A stretch of DNA of 64,000 bases from Luteimonas panaciterrae (GCF_020511115.1 NZ_JAJAVH010000004.1:186001-250000), one strand, 5' to 3'. Positions 48,772-59,583 are shown, counted from the first letter of the stretch. Program-made: numbers and translations. Notes: generated from the sequence alone by a model not told the origin.

Positions 48772-51162
48772 CTACTTCGGCGGCGGTGGTGCCAGTACCG
48801 TGCGGTCGCCGTTGTGCTCGGGCGGAGAGACTACACCGGCCGCTTCCATGGCTTCGACCAGACGCGCGGCACGGTTGTAACCGATCTTCAGACGTCGCTG
48901 CACGCCGGAGATCGAGGCGCGCCGCGTTTCGGTGACGATCTTCACCGCTTCGTCGTACAACGGATCGCTCTCGTCCCCTGCTCCGCCGCCGGCTTCCGGC
49001 AGGCCGGTGGCGCCGACCACGGTGCCGTCGCCCATGGTCTGCACTTCGTCGAGCACGCCTTCGATGTAGTCGGGGCCGCTGCTGCTCTGTCTCAGATGAT
49101 CGACGACGCGATGCACTTCCTCGTCGCTGACGAAGGCGCCGTGCACGCGCTCGGGCAGCGCGGTGCCCGGCGGCAGATAGAGCATGTCGCCGTGGCCGAG
49201 CAGTGTCTCGGCGCCGGATTGGTCGAGGATCGTGCGCGAGTCGATCTTGCTCGACACCTGGAAGGCGACGCGCGTGGGAATGTTCGCCTTGATCAGGCCG
49301 GTGATCACGTCCACCGACGGGCGCTGCGTGGCCAGGACGAGATGGATGCCGGCCGCACGTGCCTTCTGTGCGAGGCGTGCGATCAGCTCTTCCACCTTCT
49401 TGCCGACGATCATCATCATGTCGGCGAATTCGTCGATGATGACGACGATGAACGGCAGTGTTTCCAGCGGACGCGGCGCCTCGCCCAGTTCCGGGTTCGG
49501 TTTGAACAGCGGGTCCATCATCGGCTGGCCGCTGTCCTGCGCGTCCTTCACCTTCTTGTTGAAGCCGGCCAGGTTGCGCACGCCGACCGTCGACATGAGT
49601 TTGTAGCGGCGCTCCATCTCCGCCACGCACCAGCGCAGGCCGTTGGCGGCCTCCTTCATGTCGGTGACCACCGGCGCCAGCAGATGCGGGATGCCCTGGT
49701 AGACGCTGAGTTCCAGCATCTTCGGGTCGATCATCAGCATGCGCACGTCCTGCGGACCGGCCTTGTACAGCAGGCTCAGCACCATGGCGTTCACGGCCAC
49801 GGACTTGCCGGAGCCGGTGGTGCCGGCCACCAGCAAGTGCGGCATGCGCGCGAGATCGGCCACGGTCGGGCGGCCGGCGATGTCCTTGCCGAGCGCGAGA
49901 GTGAGCGGGCTGCCGGACTTGTCGTATTCCTTCGAGCGCAGCAACTCGCTGAGATAGATCATCTCGCGATGCGAGTTCGGTGTTTCCAGGCCGATCACCG
50001 ATTTGCCGGGAATCACGTCGACCACGCGCACCGATTTCACCGACAGGCCGCGCGCGATGTCCTTGTCGAGCGAGCTGATCTGGCTGACCTTCACGCCCGG
50101 CGCCGGCTCGATCTCGAAGCGCGTGATCACCGGGCCCGGATAGGCGCCGACCACCTGCGCGTCGATGCGGAAATCCTTGAGCTTGAATTCGATCTGCCGC
50201 GACAGCGTTTCCAGCGTGTCCTCGTCGTAGCCCTTGGGCTGCGGCTTGGGATCGTCGAGCAGCGCCAGCGGCGGGATGCCGGAGCCGTCACCGACGTTGA
50301 ACAGCGGGATCTGCTGCTCGCGCTTGGCGCGGTCGCTCTTCTCCACCTGCGCCGGCGCCGGCGGTTCGATCTTGACCGGGGCGCGCTTGGCGCGCAGTTC
50401 GGTCTCGATCTTGCGGGTTTCCTCGCGTTCCTCGCGATGGGCGCGCGCTTCCTGCCATTCCGCCGCCTGCTGAGTGCTGCGGCGGAACAGCGCCGGCAGC
50501 TTGAGCACGAACTGGCCGATGCGGTCCATCACCGCGAACCAGGACAGGCCGGTGGCCAGCGTCACCGACACCAGCAGCAGTGCCAGTAGAAAGAGATTGC
50601 CGCCGATCGGGCCGAAGCCGCGATACAGCGAATTGCCGACCAATCGGCCAAGGATGCCGCCGGCACCCGCCGAGAAATGCTCGACGTTGCCAAAGCGCAG
50701 ATACAGCAGGCCGGTGGCGGACACCAGAAAGCCGACGATGCCCATCAAACGCAGCGCCGGGCCGAGATCGGGATTGCCGTCCCCGTCCTTATCCATGCCG
50801 AACAGGGCGATCCAGGCGATCGCGCCGAGCATGATCGGCAGCAGGAAGGCGACGTAGCCGGTCAGGTACAGCAGCACGTCGGCCAGCCAGGCGCCGACGC
50901 GGCCGCCGAGGTTGTGCAACGGCGTGGTGACACTGCCGGTGCTGGAGGACCAGCCCGGATCGTTCGGCGAATACGTGAACAGGCTGGCCAGCAGGTATAG
51001 CAGCAGCGGCGCGATCAGGATCAGCGCGATGTCGCGCCACAGACGCTGGCGTTGCGGATTGCCACCATCAGGCATGCCGCGACCATTGGATGCGGCCGCG
51101 GCGCCCTGAGACGCGGAAGCGCGTGGACGTTTGCTGCGTTCCGGGAGCGGACGGGATGCCAC
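48772..51162 (-). CDS. ftsK: DNA translocase FtsK
   Basis: The 796-residue product has four N-terminal membrane helices and a short linker (the E/R/K-rich stretch near residues 235-290). The RecA-like motor has Walker [20 protein letters not shown] and Walker [17 protein letters not shown]. The C-terminal gamma winged helix ([38 protein letters not shown]) reads KOPS and activates XerD. FtsK pumps sister chromosomes to dif at division. Its gene is only ~25 kb from the dif-like site and its own expected octamers are arranged accordingly. Confidence 0.97.
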   Translation of the reverse strand: MASRPLPERSKRPRASASQGAAAASNGRGMPDGGNPQRQRLWRDIALILIAPLLLYLLASLFTYSPNDPGWSSSTGSVTTPLHNLGGRVGAWLADVLLYLTGYVAFLLPIMLGAIAWIALFGMDKDGDGNPDLGPALRLMGIVGFLVSATGLLYLRFGNVEHFSAGAGGILGRLVGNSLYRGFGPIGGNLFLLALLLVSVTLATGLSWFAVMDRIGQFVLKLPALFRRSTQQAAEWQEARAHREEREETRKIETELRAKRAPVKIEPPAPAQVEKSDRAKREQQIPLFNVGDGSGIPPLALLDDPKPQPKGYDEDTLETLSRQIEFKLKDFRIDAQVVGAYPGPVITRFEIEPAPGVKVSQISSLDKDIARGLSVKSVRVVDVIPGKSVIGLETPNSHREMIYLSELLRSKEYDKSGSPLTLALGKDIAGRPTVADLARMPHLLVAGTTGSGKSVAVNAMVLSLLYKAGPQDVRMLMIDPKMLELSVYQGIPHLLAPVVTDMKEAANGLRWCVAEMERRYKLMSTVGVRNLAGFNKKVKDAQDSGQPMMDPLFKPNPELGEAPRPLETLPFIVVIIDEFADMMMIVGKKVEELIARLAQKARAAGIHLVLATQRPSVDVITGLIKANIPTRVAFQVSSKIDSRTILDQSGAETLLGHGDMLYLPPGTALPERVHGAFVSDEEVHRVVDHLRQSSSGPDYIEGVLDEVQTMGDGTVVGATGLPEAGGGAGDESDPLYDEAVKIVTETRRASISGVQRRLKIGYNRAARLVEAMEAAGVVSPPEHNGDRTVLAPPPPK

Positions 51163-51400
51163 CGTGCGGTTATACCTTAGGAAATCTCTGCAATGCGATG
51201 ATTCTACGCGATTATTTCGGTTTGTGACCGCTTTCTCTTCTTCCCCTCGGAGATCGGAGCCGCTTCAAGCGGCCGAGCGTCGCGAGCCACCGGGCGAGGT
51301 CGGGAGAACTGCCTGCCTGGGAGCCTCCCATGACAGATCGTTTCCCGCCCTCATCCGCCCCGGTGGGCGCCTTCCCCGAAGAGAAGCAAGAGAGAAGACT

Positions 51401-52468
51401 TTACAGCTTCATGCCCTGCAAGGCCGGGTGCACCAGCTTGCCGCCTTCGACGTTGATGCCGCGCGTCAGCGCCGCATTGTCGCGCCAGCTGCCGGAGGCG
51501 AGCTTGTTCACCCACGGCAGGATCGCCGCGCAGATCGCTTGCGAGGAGGTCTGCGGCACGGCACCCGGCATGTTGGTGACCGCGAAGTGGGTGACGCCCT
51601 CCTCCACGTAGGTCGGCTCCTTCCAGGTGGTCGGACGCGAGGTCTCGAAGCAGCCGCCCTGATCGATGGAGATATCGACGACCACGCTGCCGTCCTCCAT
51701 GCCCTTGAGCATCTCGCGGCTGACCACGTGCGGCGCCACCGCGCCGGTCACCAGCACGGCGCCGATCACGAGGTCGGCCGAGGCCACTTCGCGGGCCACG
51801 ACTTCGTCGTAGGGATACAGCGCGGTGACGTTGTTGCCCAAGCGCATCATCTCGTCCATGCGGTCCTGGCGCTTCTCGAACACGACCACGTTGGAGCCGC
51901 CGGACGCGGCCAGCGCCGCGGAGTTGCCGCCGGCCTGTCCCGCGCCGAACACCACCACCTTGCCGCGCTCGGTCGACGGCAGGCCGCCGAGCAGCTTGCC
52001 CTTGCCGCCCATGGGCTGGTGCAGCAGGTGCGTGCCGACCTGCACGCCGATCTTGCCGGCGATCACCGACATCGGCGCCAGCAACGGCAGGTCGCCGTTG
52101 TCGAGCTCGACGGTCTCGAAGGCGATGCCGGTCAGGCCGATATCGAGCAGGCGCTTGGTCAGCGCCGGCAGCGGTGCCAGATGCAGATAGCAGAACAGCA
52201 GATGATCCTTGCGCAGGAGCGCGAGGTCGCCCTCGATCGGCTCCTTCACCTTGACGATCAGCTCGCCCTTTTCGTACAGCGCCGCCGCGTCCGGCGCGAT
52301 CTTCACGCCCAGGCGCGTGTACTGCTCGTCCTTGAACCCGGATTTGATGCCGGCATCCTTCTCCAGCCAGACCTCGTGTCCACGCTTGACGAGATCGCCC
52401 GCCGCCGCCGGCACCAATGCCACGCGGCCTTCGAGAGTCTTGGTTTCCTTGGGTACGCCGATACGCAT
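51401..52468 (-). CDS. ald: Alanine dehydrogenase
   Basis: The 355-residue NAD-dependent enzyme interconverts alanine and pyruvate plus ammonia. It begins MRIGVPKETKTLEGRVALVPAA (family lysine/arginine). It has LLFCYLHLAPLPALTK, the nucleotide loop VVFGAGQAGGNSAALA and the substrate region VVDISIDQGGCFETSRPTTW. It is slightly shorter than the usual 360-371 residues at the C terminus. Divergent from trxB. Confidence 0.94.
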   Translation of the reverse strand: MRIGVPKETKTLEGRVALVPAAAGDLVKRGHEVWLEKDAGIKSGFKDEQYTRLGVKIAPDAAALYEKGELIVKVKEPIEGDLALLRKDHLLFCYLHLAPLPALTKRLLDIGLTGIAFETVELDNGDLPLLAPMSVIAGKIGVQVGTHLLHQPMGGKGKLLGGLPSTERGKVVVFGAGQAGGNSAALAASGGSNVVVFEKRQDRMDEMMRLGNNVTALYPYDEVVAREVASADLVIGAVLVTGAVAPHVVSREMLKGMEDGSVVVDISIDQGGCFETSRPTTWKEPTYVEEGVTHFAVTNMPGAVPQTSSQAICAAILPWVNKLASGSWRDNAALTRGINVEGGKLVHPALQGMKL

Positions 52469-52530
52469 GTGCTGTGCTCTCTAGCTGTTTGGTTTGAAAG
52501 GCAATCGCCGCATCAGGTCAAGACGGCAAA

Positions 52531-52559
52531 AACCCGCACGGGAGGGCGCGGGTTCGGGC
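52531..52559 (-). terminator. Terminator-like hairpin in the ald 5' leader region
   Basis: On the minus strand AACCCGC, a ~10-base loop and GCGGGTT followed by TTTG form an intrinsic-terminator shape 63 bases upstream of ald. No gene ends here on that strand. It may be an attenuator in the ald leader, the end of a small RNA, or an insulator. Confidence 0.45.
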
Positions 52560-52617
52560 GTGGCTTGCGTTGTGGCGAACTAATCGTTTCAGCGTTGTGG
52601 GTGATCGCCGCCTTGAG

Positions 52618-52646
52618 TTGGCGCTTCCGCGCCGCCAAGCTATACG
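52618..52646 (+). promoter_or_regulatory. Probable sigma-70 promoter of trxB
   Basis: TTGGCG (52618-52623) and TATACG (52641-52646) are 17 bases apart and 35 bases before ATG 52682. Spacing and position are right for a housekeeping promoter with a short leader. Confidence 0.5.
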
Positions 52647-52660
52647 ACCCGAGACACTGA

Positions 52661-53635
<975 letters not shown>

Positions 53636-53665
53636 GCGGCGTCACGGAATCATGAGCCGTCGCGG

Positions 53666-54802
53666 ATGACGAACGTCCGCATCATCCAATCACTTGCCGA
53701 GATCCCGGGGCGGGATTGGGATGCCCTGCACGACGGCACCAATCCGTTCGTCGCGCATGCATTCCTGGAAGGTCTCGAACGCCATGGCTGTCTGCGCGCC
53801 GACTGGGGTTGGACGCCACATCATCTGACGTTATGGCGAGACGGCGAGCTGATCGCCGTCGCGCCGGGATACCTCAAGGACAATTCCCACGGCGAGTTCG
53901 TTTTCGACCACGCCTGGGCGCACGCCTACGCGCGTCACGGCCGCGAGTACTTCCCGAAATGGTTGTGCGCGGTGCCCTACTCGCCCGTCACCGGGCCACG
54001 CCTGCTGGCGCGCGACGATGCTGGTCGACGGCAATTGCTCGCGGCGATGCGCGGCCTCGTCGAACGCAAGGGTCTGTCGTCGGCGCACGTCAATTTCCAT
54101 CGCGAGAGCGAGGACACCGCGTTCGACGGAATGTCCGACGATGCATGGCTGTCGCGTACAGACGTGCAATACCACTGGCGCAATGAAGCGGGCTGGCGAG
54201 ACTTCGACGAATTCCTCGCCGCGATGGATCACAAGCATCGCAAGAACATCCGCCAGGAGCGCGCCAAGGTCATGCGCGCCGGCGTCACGTTCCGGGTGCT
54301 GCACGGCGACGAAGCGAGCGAAGCGGACCTCGAAGCGATCCATGATTTCTATCTGCAGACTTTCGCCGAGTACGGCAACTCGCCGGCGCTGACGCTCGAT
54401 TTCATCCGCCATCTCGCGACATCGATGCTGCGCAATCTGGTGCTGATGCTGGCCGACCAGGACGGCGAAACGATCGCCGGCGCGCTGTGCCTGCGCGGCG
54501 GCGACACGCTTTACGGCCGCTACTGGGGCGCCACCCGCCAGATCCCGGGCCTGCATTTCGAGACCTGCTACTACCAGGGCATCGAATACTGCCTGCGCGA
54601 AGGCCTGCGCGTGTTCGAACCCGGCGCGCAGGGTGAGCACAAGATCGCGCGTGGCTTCCTGCCGACCTTCGTGCGCAGCCGTCACTGGATCGCCGATCCG
54701 GCGTTCTCCGCCGCCCTCGAGCAGTGGTGTCGTGACGAAACGGTTGCACTGCGGCGTTATGCGAGGATGCTCGAGACGCATACACCGTTCCGCCGCGAAT
54801 AA
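53666..54802 (+). CDS. GNAT/FemAB-fold N-acyltransferase (DUF482 family)
   Basis: The 378-residue product has DUF482 family blocks: VAHAFLEGLERHGC, FVFDHAWAHAYARHGREYFPKWLCAVPYSPVTGPRLLA, SSAHVNFHRESED, DHKHRKNIRQERAKVMRAGVTFRVL and FEPGAQGEHKIARGFLPTFVRSRHWI. It is related to peptidoglycan-type FemAB transferases. It lies between trxB and aat, the two genes it commonly accompanies in this order. No substrate is established. Confidence 0.85.
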   Translation: MTNVRIIQSLAEIPGRDWDALHDGTNPFVAHAFLEGLERHGCLRADWGWTPHHLTLWRDGELIAVAPGYLKDNSHGEFVFDHAWAHAYARHGREYFPKWLCAVPYSPVTGPRLLARDDAGRRQLLAAMRGLVERKGLSSAHVNFHRESEDTAFDGMSDDAWLSRTDVQYHWRNEAGWRDFDEFLAAMDHKHRKNIRQERAKVMRAGVTFRVLHGDEASEADLEAIHDFYLQTFAEYGNSPALTLDFIRHLATSMLRNLVLMLADQDGETIAGALCLRGGDTLYGRYWGATRQIPGLHFETCYYQGIEYCLREGLRVFEPGAQGEHKIARGFLPTFVRSRHWIADPAFSAALEQWCRDETVALRRYARMLETHTPFRRE

Positions 54803-54830
54803 GCATGAATGACGCGGAGTCCGTTCGCGC

Positions 54831-55574
54831 ATGAGCTATCACCTTCCCAAACTCGGTGATGATCCGCAGGCGCCGTTTCCGGACGCCGAAACCGCATTGC
54901 GCCGCCCGGATGGCCTGCTCGCCTTCGGCGGCGACCTCTCGCCGCCGCGGTTGCTCAACGCCTATGCGAACGGCATCTTCCCGTGGTTCTCGGCCGGGCA
55001 GCCGATCCTGTGGTGGTCACCCGATCCGCGCACACTGTTCCGGACCGATAGCGTGCGGCTGTCGTCGCGCTTCCGGCGCGATCTGCGCCATGCATCTCGG
55101 ATGTCATCATGGGTGATCCGGGCCGATACCGCGTTCGAGGCGGTGATCCGCGCCTGCGCCTCCATGCCCAGGCGCGGGCAGGACGGCACCTGGATCACCG
55201 ACGAGATGCTGGCGGCCTACGCCGAACTGCACCGTCTCGGCCATGCGCACAGCATCGAAGTCTTCGATGGCGTGAGGCTGGTCGGAGGCCTCTACGGCGT
55301 GGCGGTCGGCCGGATGTTCTTCGGCGAGAGCATGTACTCGGGCGAAAGCGGCGGCTCCAAGCTGGCCCTGGCGGGCCTGGCGCGGCGCTTGGCGGCCTGG
55401 GGATGGCCGCTGATCGACGCCCAGGTCGGTAGTTCCCATCTTTTCAGCCTGGGAGCGGAATCCTGGCCGCGCAGCGATTTCCTCGCGCGCGTCCACGAGT
55501 TGGTGTCGATTCCAGCGTCTCCCGGAGGCTGGACGGCGCGTTTCGGCGCCCTGCCCGTTTCCGATCTGGCTTGA
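54831..55574 (+). CDS. aat: Leucyl/phenylalanyl-tRNA-protein transferase
   Basis: The 247-residue enzyme attaches Leu or Phe to proteins with N-terminal Arg or Lys, making them ClpS/ClpAP substrates. Motifs are [61 protein letters not shown] and [19 protein letters not shown]. clpA and clpS of the same N-degron pathway lie about 4-8 kb further on. Confidence 0.95.
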   Translation: MSYHLPKLGDDPQAPFPDAETALRRPDGLLAFGGDLSPPRLLNAYANGIFPWFSAGQPILWWSPDPRTLFRTDSVRLSSRFRRDLRHASRMSSWVIRADTAFEAVIRACASMPRRGQDGTWITDEMLAAYAELHRLGHAHSIEVFDGVRLVGGLYGVAVGRMFFGESMYSGESGGSKLALAGLARRLAAWGWPLIDAQVGSSHLFSLGAESWPRSDFLARVHELVSIPASPGGWTARFGALPVSDLA

Positions 55575-55693
55575 TGCTGACTCTCGAGTGCGGTCGCCCG
55601 AATAACGAAATTTTGCTCATAGAGCCGTCCCGTGGCAGAATGTCGCGCTCTTTCGGCGCTCCGCGCCGGGCATCACACGATTGCACAGGATGT

Positions 55694-55912
55694 ATGGCGA
55701 AAGACGACGTCATCGAATTTGAAGGCACGGTTTCCGAAACGCTCCCGAACACCATGTTCCGGGTGAAGCTGGAAAACGGCCACGAGATCATCGCCCATAT
55801 TTCCGGGCGCATGCGCAAGAACTACATCCGTATCCTGACCGGCGACAAGGTCAAGGTGGAAATGACGCCCTACGATCTGACCAAGGGGCGGATCACTTAT
55901 CGCATGAAATGA
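55694..55912 (+). CDS. infA: Translation initiation factor IF-1
   Basis: The 72-residue OB-fold protein ([19 protein letters not shown], then [26 protein letters not shown]) has exactly the family length. ATG 55694 follows CACAGGATGT; the longer frame from 55571 is not family-like. It is followed by a strong terminator. Confidence 0.97.
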   Translation: MAKDDVIEFEGTVSETLPNTMFRVKLENGHEIIAHISGRMRKNYIRILTGDKVKVEMTPYDLTKGRITYRMK

Positions 55913-55943
55913 TTCACCTGAATTGATAGCGCGACACATGCAC

Positions 55944-55973
55944 GGAAAAAGGCGGCCTCGGGCCGCCTTTTTT
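55944..55973 (+). terminator. Intrinsic terminator of infA
   Basis: GGCGGCC, loop TCG and GGCCGCC preceded by AAAAA and followed by TTTTTTCTTT form a classic terminator 33 bases after the infA stop. Confidence 0.92.
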
Positions 55974-56120
55974 CTTTGGTCGCCAAGAATCCGGTGGTGA
56001 ATCTAGGCCGGAAGTCATCGGTGGCGAAGGTCATGACGACTTCCTGCAGATTTTGCGCACGCGGCGAATCGCTACTTTGCTCGCGAGCTCAATCCGAGCT
56101 CGACCACCGAGATTGCCCTC

Positions 56121-56468
56121 ATGTCATTGCTCAACAAGATGATCCTGGCCGGTTCGTTGTTCGCGTGCGCGGGTACCGCGTTCGCGGCGTCCGGCGATGG
56201 TTGCGTGGATATCAGCGATGCGCGCACCGTGTCGGCGTTCGGCACGCAGTACGCGCTCGTCAAGGATAACGATGCGTATTACAAACTCGGCTTCCGCGGC
56301 AACGGCTGCGATGCCTTGACCCTGGCCACCCAGGTGGAAGTTTCGGCGGACAACGGCCGTCTTTGCCCGAAGACCAGTCACGTCACGACCAAGCGCGGCA
56401 GCTGCGACGTGATGAAGATCGAACAGATCGAGCAGCAGTCCTACGAGCGCCTGCGTCGCCGGCGATAA
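56121..56468 (+). CDS. Small secreted protein, DUF6491-like
   Basis: The 115-residue product has a signal peptide (MILAGSLFACAGTAFAA). The mature domain has GDGCVDISDARTVSAFGTQYALVKDNDAYYKLGFRGNGCDAL and a third and fourth cysteine near RLCPKTSH and GSCDVM. The pattern of a modified-residue-sensing strand pair with spaced cysteines resembles DUF6491 periplasmic proteins. Function unknown. The gene stands alone between terminators. Confidence 0.75.
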   Translation: MSLLNKMILAGSLFACAGTAFAASGDGCVDISDARTVSAFGTQYALVKDNDAYYKLGFRGNGCDALTLATQVEVSADNGRLCPKTSHVTTKRGSCDVMKIEQIEQQSYERLRRRR

Positions 56469-56709
56469 GACCGGGCAACGAAGGCAATCGCGCCGGGACG
56501 ATCGTTCGCCCAGGCATCCCTGCGCTTGTCGGATGCCCTGCTTGGTTGCCGCCGCATGGCGCGGCCACTGCGTCCGCGGCTTACGGCGACGAATCCGTGA
56601 TGCGTACCGAGAGACCGGCCTGAAGGGCCCGGGATCGCTGGGCTGCGGCGACGGACCGGGCCGGACGATCGAAGGTGATTGGCGGGCTGCATCCACGATC
56701 AGACACGAA

Positions 56710-56739
56710 GACGCCGACGGGTCCCGTCGGCGTTTTTTT
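56710..56739. terminator. Intrinsic terminator
   Basis: ACGCCGACGG, loop GTC and CCGTCGGCGT followed by TTTTTT form a strong terminator 240 bases after the DUF6491-like gene. A long 3' UTR or a small RNA could end here. Confidence 0.85.
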
Positions 56740-56857
56740 GTGCCTGCCCGGGTCGGAGCAGCCCGGCTTGATGATCGCTCCCCTCCCGGACATCCCGAGC
56801 GGCCAGAAGCCGGCGAAGCTGAATAGGCTTCATAATGTGAAGTTTGACAATATTGAA

Positions 56858-56873
56858 TGTGATATAAATCACA
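56858..56873. promoter_or_regulatory. CRP/Clp-type operator
   Basis: TGTGATATAAATCACA has two perfect TGTGA/TCACA half-sites with a 6-base centre, the consensus of CRP and its Xanthomonadales homologue Clp. It overlaps an AT-rich promoter region, 67 bases before ATG 56941. Confidence 0.75.
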
Positions 56874-56940
56874 AATATGATGCGCACCGCACTGAGGTGC
56901 ACCCGCAGTTCCGACCATCACATTTACAGGGGAATCAAGC

Positions 56941-57435
56941 ATGTCTTTCCGTCTCGCTGCCTTGAGTCTGGCGCTGGCCGTCGCCGCTGTTGCCGTTCCG
57001 ACCCACGCCCAAGCAGCTGAATCCGATTGCCGCTTCACCCAGGGTTATTGGCAGAACCGTGCCCAGAACGCCGGTGATTTCACTACCGACATCTGGCTGT
57101 CCCTGCGCGATCAGGCCTTCTACAGCTCCGGTCTGACCTATGGCCAGGTCCTGCTGGTGTCGCCGCGCGGCAACGCCTACTGGATCCTCGCCCATCAGCT
57201 GGTGGCCGCCCAGGCCAACTACGCCAATGGCGCCGATCCCACTGGCGATACCGCCGCCGCGCTGACCCGCGCCGACGAAATCCTGTCCGCCTACACCCCG
57301 CAGCAGATCGCCGCGCTGCCGAAGACCGATCCGCTGCGTCAGGAACTCATCCAGCTCGCCAATACCCTGGACGACTGGAACAATGGCCTGATCGGGACCG
57401 GCCTGTGCTCCGGTGGCGGCAGCTTCGCTCCGTAA
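56941..57435 (+). CDS. Secreted protein with C-x-F-T-x-GYW motif, unknown function
   Basis: The 164-residue product has a signal peptide (LAALSLALAVAAVAVPTHAQA). The mature protein begins SDCRFTQGYWQNRAQN, a motif found in diverse exported or cell-surface proteins. A helical region (AYWILAHQLVAAQANYANGADPTGD) follows, with a final cysteine in GLCSGGG that could pair with the first. It is preceded by a CRP/Clp site and closed by a strong terminator. Function unknown. Confidence 0.8.
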   Translation: MSFRLAALSLALAVAAVAVPTHAQAAESDCRFTQGYWQNRAQNAGDFTTDIWLSLRDQAFYSSGLTYGQVLLVSPRGNAYWILAHQLVAAQANYANGADPTGDTAAALTRADEILSAYTPQQIAALPKTDPLRQELIQLANTLDDWNNGLIGTGLCSGGGSFAP

Positions 57436-57467
57436 AACGGATCGTTCGCGATCCTCTGCGACAAACG

Positions 57468-57498
57468 AAACCGGCGGCCATGAGGCCGCCGGTTTTTT
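57468..57498 (+). terminator. Intrinsic terminator
   Basis: CCGGCGGCC, loop ATGA and GGCCGCCGG followed by TTTTTT lies 33 bases after the stop of the secreted protein gene. On the other strand the AAA flank makes it usable for the convergent DUF11 gene as well. Confidence 0.92.
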
Positions 57499-57526
57499 CA
57501 TGGGCGCGTGCCTGGCTCGGTCGTCG

Positions 57527-59497
57527 CTATTTCACCGAGCACGACAAGGTGAATCTCAACGAGCTGTTGGCGGGCAACGCCGCCAATGCGACACCGGATT
57601 GCAGCGAGGACACGCTGACCGTGGGACAGGTGGCGCCGCCGCTCACCACGGCGCATTGCACGTCGACGCAGTCGAGGCTGCTGGTCAGCGGGTCGCTCAG
57701 GACGCTGCCGCTGGCATCGCCCGGCCCGCTGTTGCTGACGACGATGCTGTAGGACTGGAGGCTGCCCTTCCCGACCGTATCGCCGGGCTGATCGCTCGCG
57801 CCCGCCGAGGGCGTGTTGGTCTTGGTGATGCTGAGATTGCTGGTGGTGACGGTATTGGTGAAGGTACAGGTGACCGTTTCCCCCGCCGATACATTGATGC
57901 TGGCGACGCGGGTGGCGGCGTTGCCGCTGCTGTTGCCGCCGTTGGGATCGTTGCAGACCAGGCCCGTGAGCGACCAGCCGGCGGCCGTCGCCTCGGTGAC
58001 GGTGTAGCTGCCCGGCGCGACGCCGACGAAGGTGCGGGTGTTGGACAGCGTGGCATCGCTATCATCGTCCAGACTGAACGCACTGAGGCCGGTGCCGGAA
58101 GTGGTGAAGCTGAAATCCTGCGCGTCGTTGGGGACGGCGTCCTTGACGATGACGATCGTTCCGCCGGGCGTATTGGTCAGGGTGCAGGTGATGTTGTCGG
58201 TCAGGCTCTGCGGCGTGATGGTGAAACTCTGCCCCGCCCCTGAAGGCAGGACCGTCGTCGAACCGGTATTGGCATTGGTGCAGGCGATACTGGTGGCATA
58301 GCTGCTCAGGTTCGTTGTGCCGGCGGCGGCTTCGGTCAGCGTGTAGGTCGCGCCGGCCGCGACCGTGGTCGCTCCGGTGGTGCCGGTGCCCGGCGTGACC
58401 GTGGCGCCGGTACCGGCAGTGGTGCTGTTGGCGGCGCTGTTGATGACCGTGCCGCCGGCATTCTTGATCTGCGTCGTGAATTGATCGGTGGCCTGCAGAC
58501 GTCCGCTGGCGGCGAGCGCCTTGTTGACGGTGATGGTCGGTGCATCCAGGGAGACACTGACGATCACGGCATCGCCGTTGTTGGCGACCGCCACCGGCTG
58601 CCATCGCGACGAGCTGGTGTTGCTGCGCATGTAGACCTTGATGCTCACCGTGCTCAGACCGGAACCATTGATCCGCACCGATCCGCACGCGGCCTGGTTG
58701 AGCGTGCAGGAGACGCTGGGCGCGCTGACCGTGGAATAGATCCAGTTGGCGCCATAGCTGAGACCGTTGACGGTGCCGGCACCCACCGCGAACGGCGTGT
58801 TGCCGGACAGCCGGGTCAAGCTGACGCCGCTGGTGACGACTTCGAATTCCTGCGAGAAGTTGATGGTCTCGCTGGTCGACGTATCGCGCGCAAAACCGCC
58901 CAGGCCCGAGAAGTGCAGCACGGGGTTGGTGACGGGCTGGCTGAAGCTCAGCGTGAGGGTGGCCATGTAGAAGCGCGTGCCCGTCGGGAGATTGGCGTTG
59001 GCGAAGGCGCGGGTCGACGTAAACAACTGCGCGCCCGCGTTGGTGCCGACCGTGATGCCGGTACCCGCGGCGGCGCCTCCGGTGGAGGTGAAGTTGGCGT
59101 TGGCCGGGGAACCGACGGCGGACATCGGCGAATAAAGACCGGTACTCGTCAGCAAAGGAGCGAAGTTGTTCGCGTCCGCGCCGAAATTGACGGCCACGCC
59201 GGTCGGCGATTCGGTCACCGTATTGAGCGTGTACTGCTGATCGCCGAGCGAGTAAGTGACCGTGAGCGCGGGATTGGTGGCGATGAAGCTGTTCCCGGTC
59301 GGATTGTCGGTGTTGTTGCGGATCGTGACGGCCTGCGGCGCCGTCGATGGGCCGGACCCGGCGGGACCGCTGTTGGTCGGCGTCGTGGCATTGCTGATCA
59401 ACTCGAGCGATTGCGCCGCCCATGCGGGCGTGGCGGCCAGGCACAGCCAAAGCAAGCCACCGGCCGCCGGCCGGCAGGAATTCCTGATTCTGCTCAC
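57527..59497 (-). CDS. Large secreted DUF11/prealbumin-like repeat protein
   Basis: The 656-residue product has a signal peptide (GGLLWLCLAATPAWAAQ) and a unique N-terminal ~290 residues. Prealbumin-like domains follow (ITVNKALAASGRLQATDQFTTQIKNAGG; GGTIVIVKDAVPNDAQDFSFTTSG with GVAPGSYTVTEA). A C-terminal DUF11 domain (SNLSITKTNTPSAGASDQPGDTVGKGSLQSYSIVVSNSGPGDASGSVLSDPL) ends at FTLSCSVK. DUF11 tails in related proteins usually run somewhat longer, so the 3' end may be trimmed. Probably a surface or extracellular structural protein. Confidence 0.82.
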   Translation of the reverse strand: MSRIRNSCRPAAGGLLWLCLAATPAWAAQSLELISNATTPTNSGPAGSGPSTAPQAVTIRNNTDNPTGNSFIATNPALTVTYSLGDQQYTLNTVTESPTGVAVNFGADANNFAPLLTSTGLYSPMSAVGSPANANFTSTGGAAAGTGITVGTNAGAQLFTSTRAFANANLPTGTRFYMATLTLSFSQPVTNPVLHFSGLGGFARDTSTSETINFSQEFEVVTSGVSLTRLSGNTPFAVGAGTVNGLSYGANWIYSTVSAPSVSCTLNQAACGSVRINGSGLSTVSIKVYMRSNTSSSRWQPVAVANNGDAVIVSVSLDAPTITVNKALAASGRLQATDQFTTQIKNAGGTVINSAANSTTAGTGATVTPGTGTTGATTVAAGATYTLTEAAAGTTNLSSYATSIACTNANTGSTTVLPSGAGQSFTITPQSLTDNITCTLTNTPGGTIVIVKDAVPNDAQDFSFTTSGTGLSAFSLDDDSDATLSNTRTFVGVAPGSYTVTEATAAGWSLTGLVCNDPNGGNSSGNAATRVASINVSAGETVTCTFTNTVTTSNLSITKTNTPSAGASDQPGDTVGKGSLQSYSIVVSNSGPGDASGSVLSDPLTSSLDCVDVQCAVVSGGATCPTVSVSSLQSGVALAALPANSSLRFTLSCSVK

Positions 59498-59567
59498 ATC
59501 CCCTCCCTGCTCCTCCGGCGCCCCTAAGCGGTGCCCCTCGCGCCCGGCCGGATAACGGGTACGTGAG

Positions 59568-59583
59568 AGTGATTCAAGTCACA
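59568..59583. promoter_or_regulatory. CRP/Clp-like operator upstream of the DUF11 gene
   Basis: AGTGATTCAAGTCACA carries GTGA/TCAC half-sites with a 6-base centre, 71 bases upstream of the start codon of the minus-strand DUF11 gene. A further TGAT-N7-ATCA symmetry lies at 59590-59604. Confidence 0.6.

Larger units (their letters stand above)
56469..56940. other. Regulatory intergenic region upstream of the GYW-motif secreted protein
   Basis: No supported gene in 472 bases. It contains a terminator (56710-56739), then an AT-rich segment (56825-56885) with a TTGACA hexamer at 56844-56849, a perfect CRP/Clp-type site (56858-56873) and ACAGGGGAAT as ribosome site for ATG 56941. Confidence 0.6.

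Noticed and set aside
48814-50589. 591-codon + strand ORF
   Set aside because: Antisense of ftsK; low-complexity His/Arg/Ala composition.
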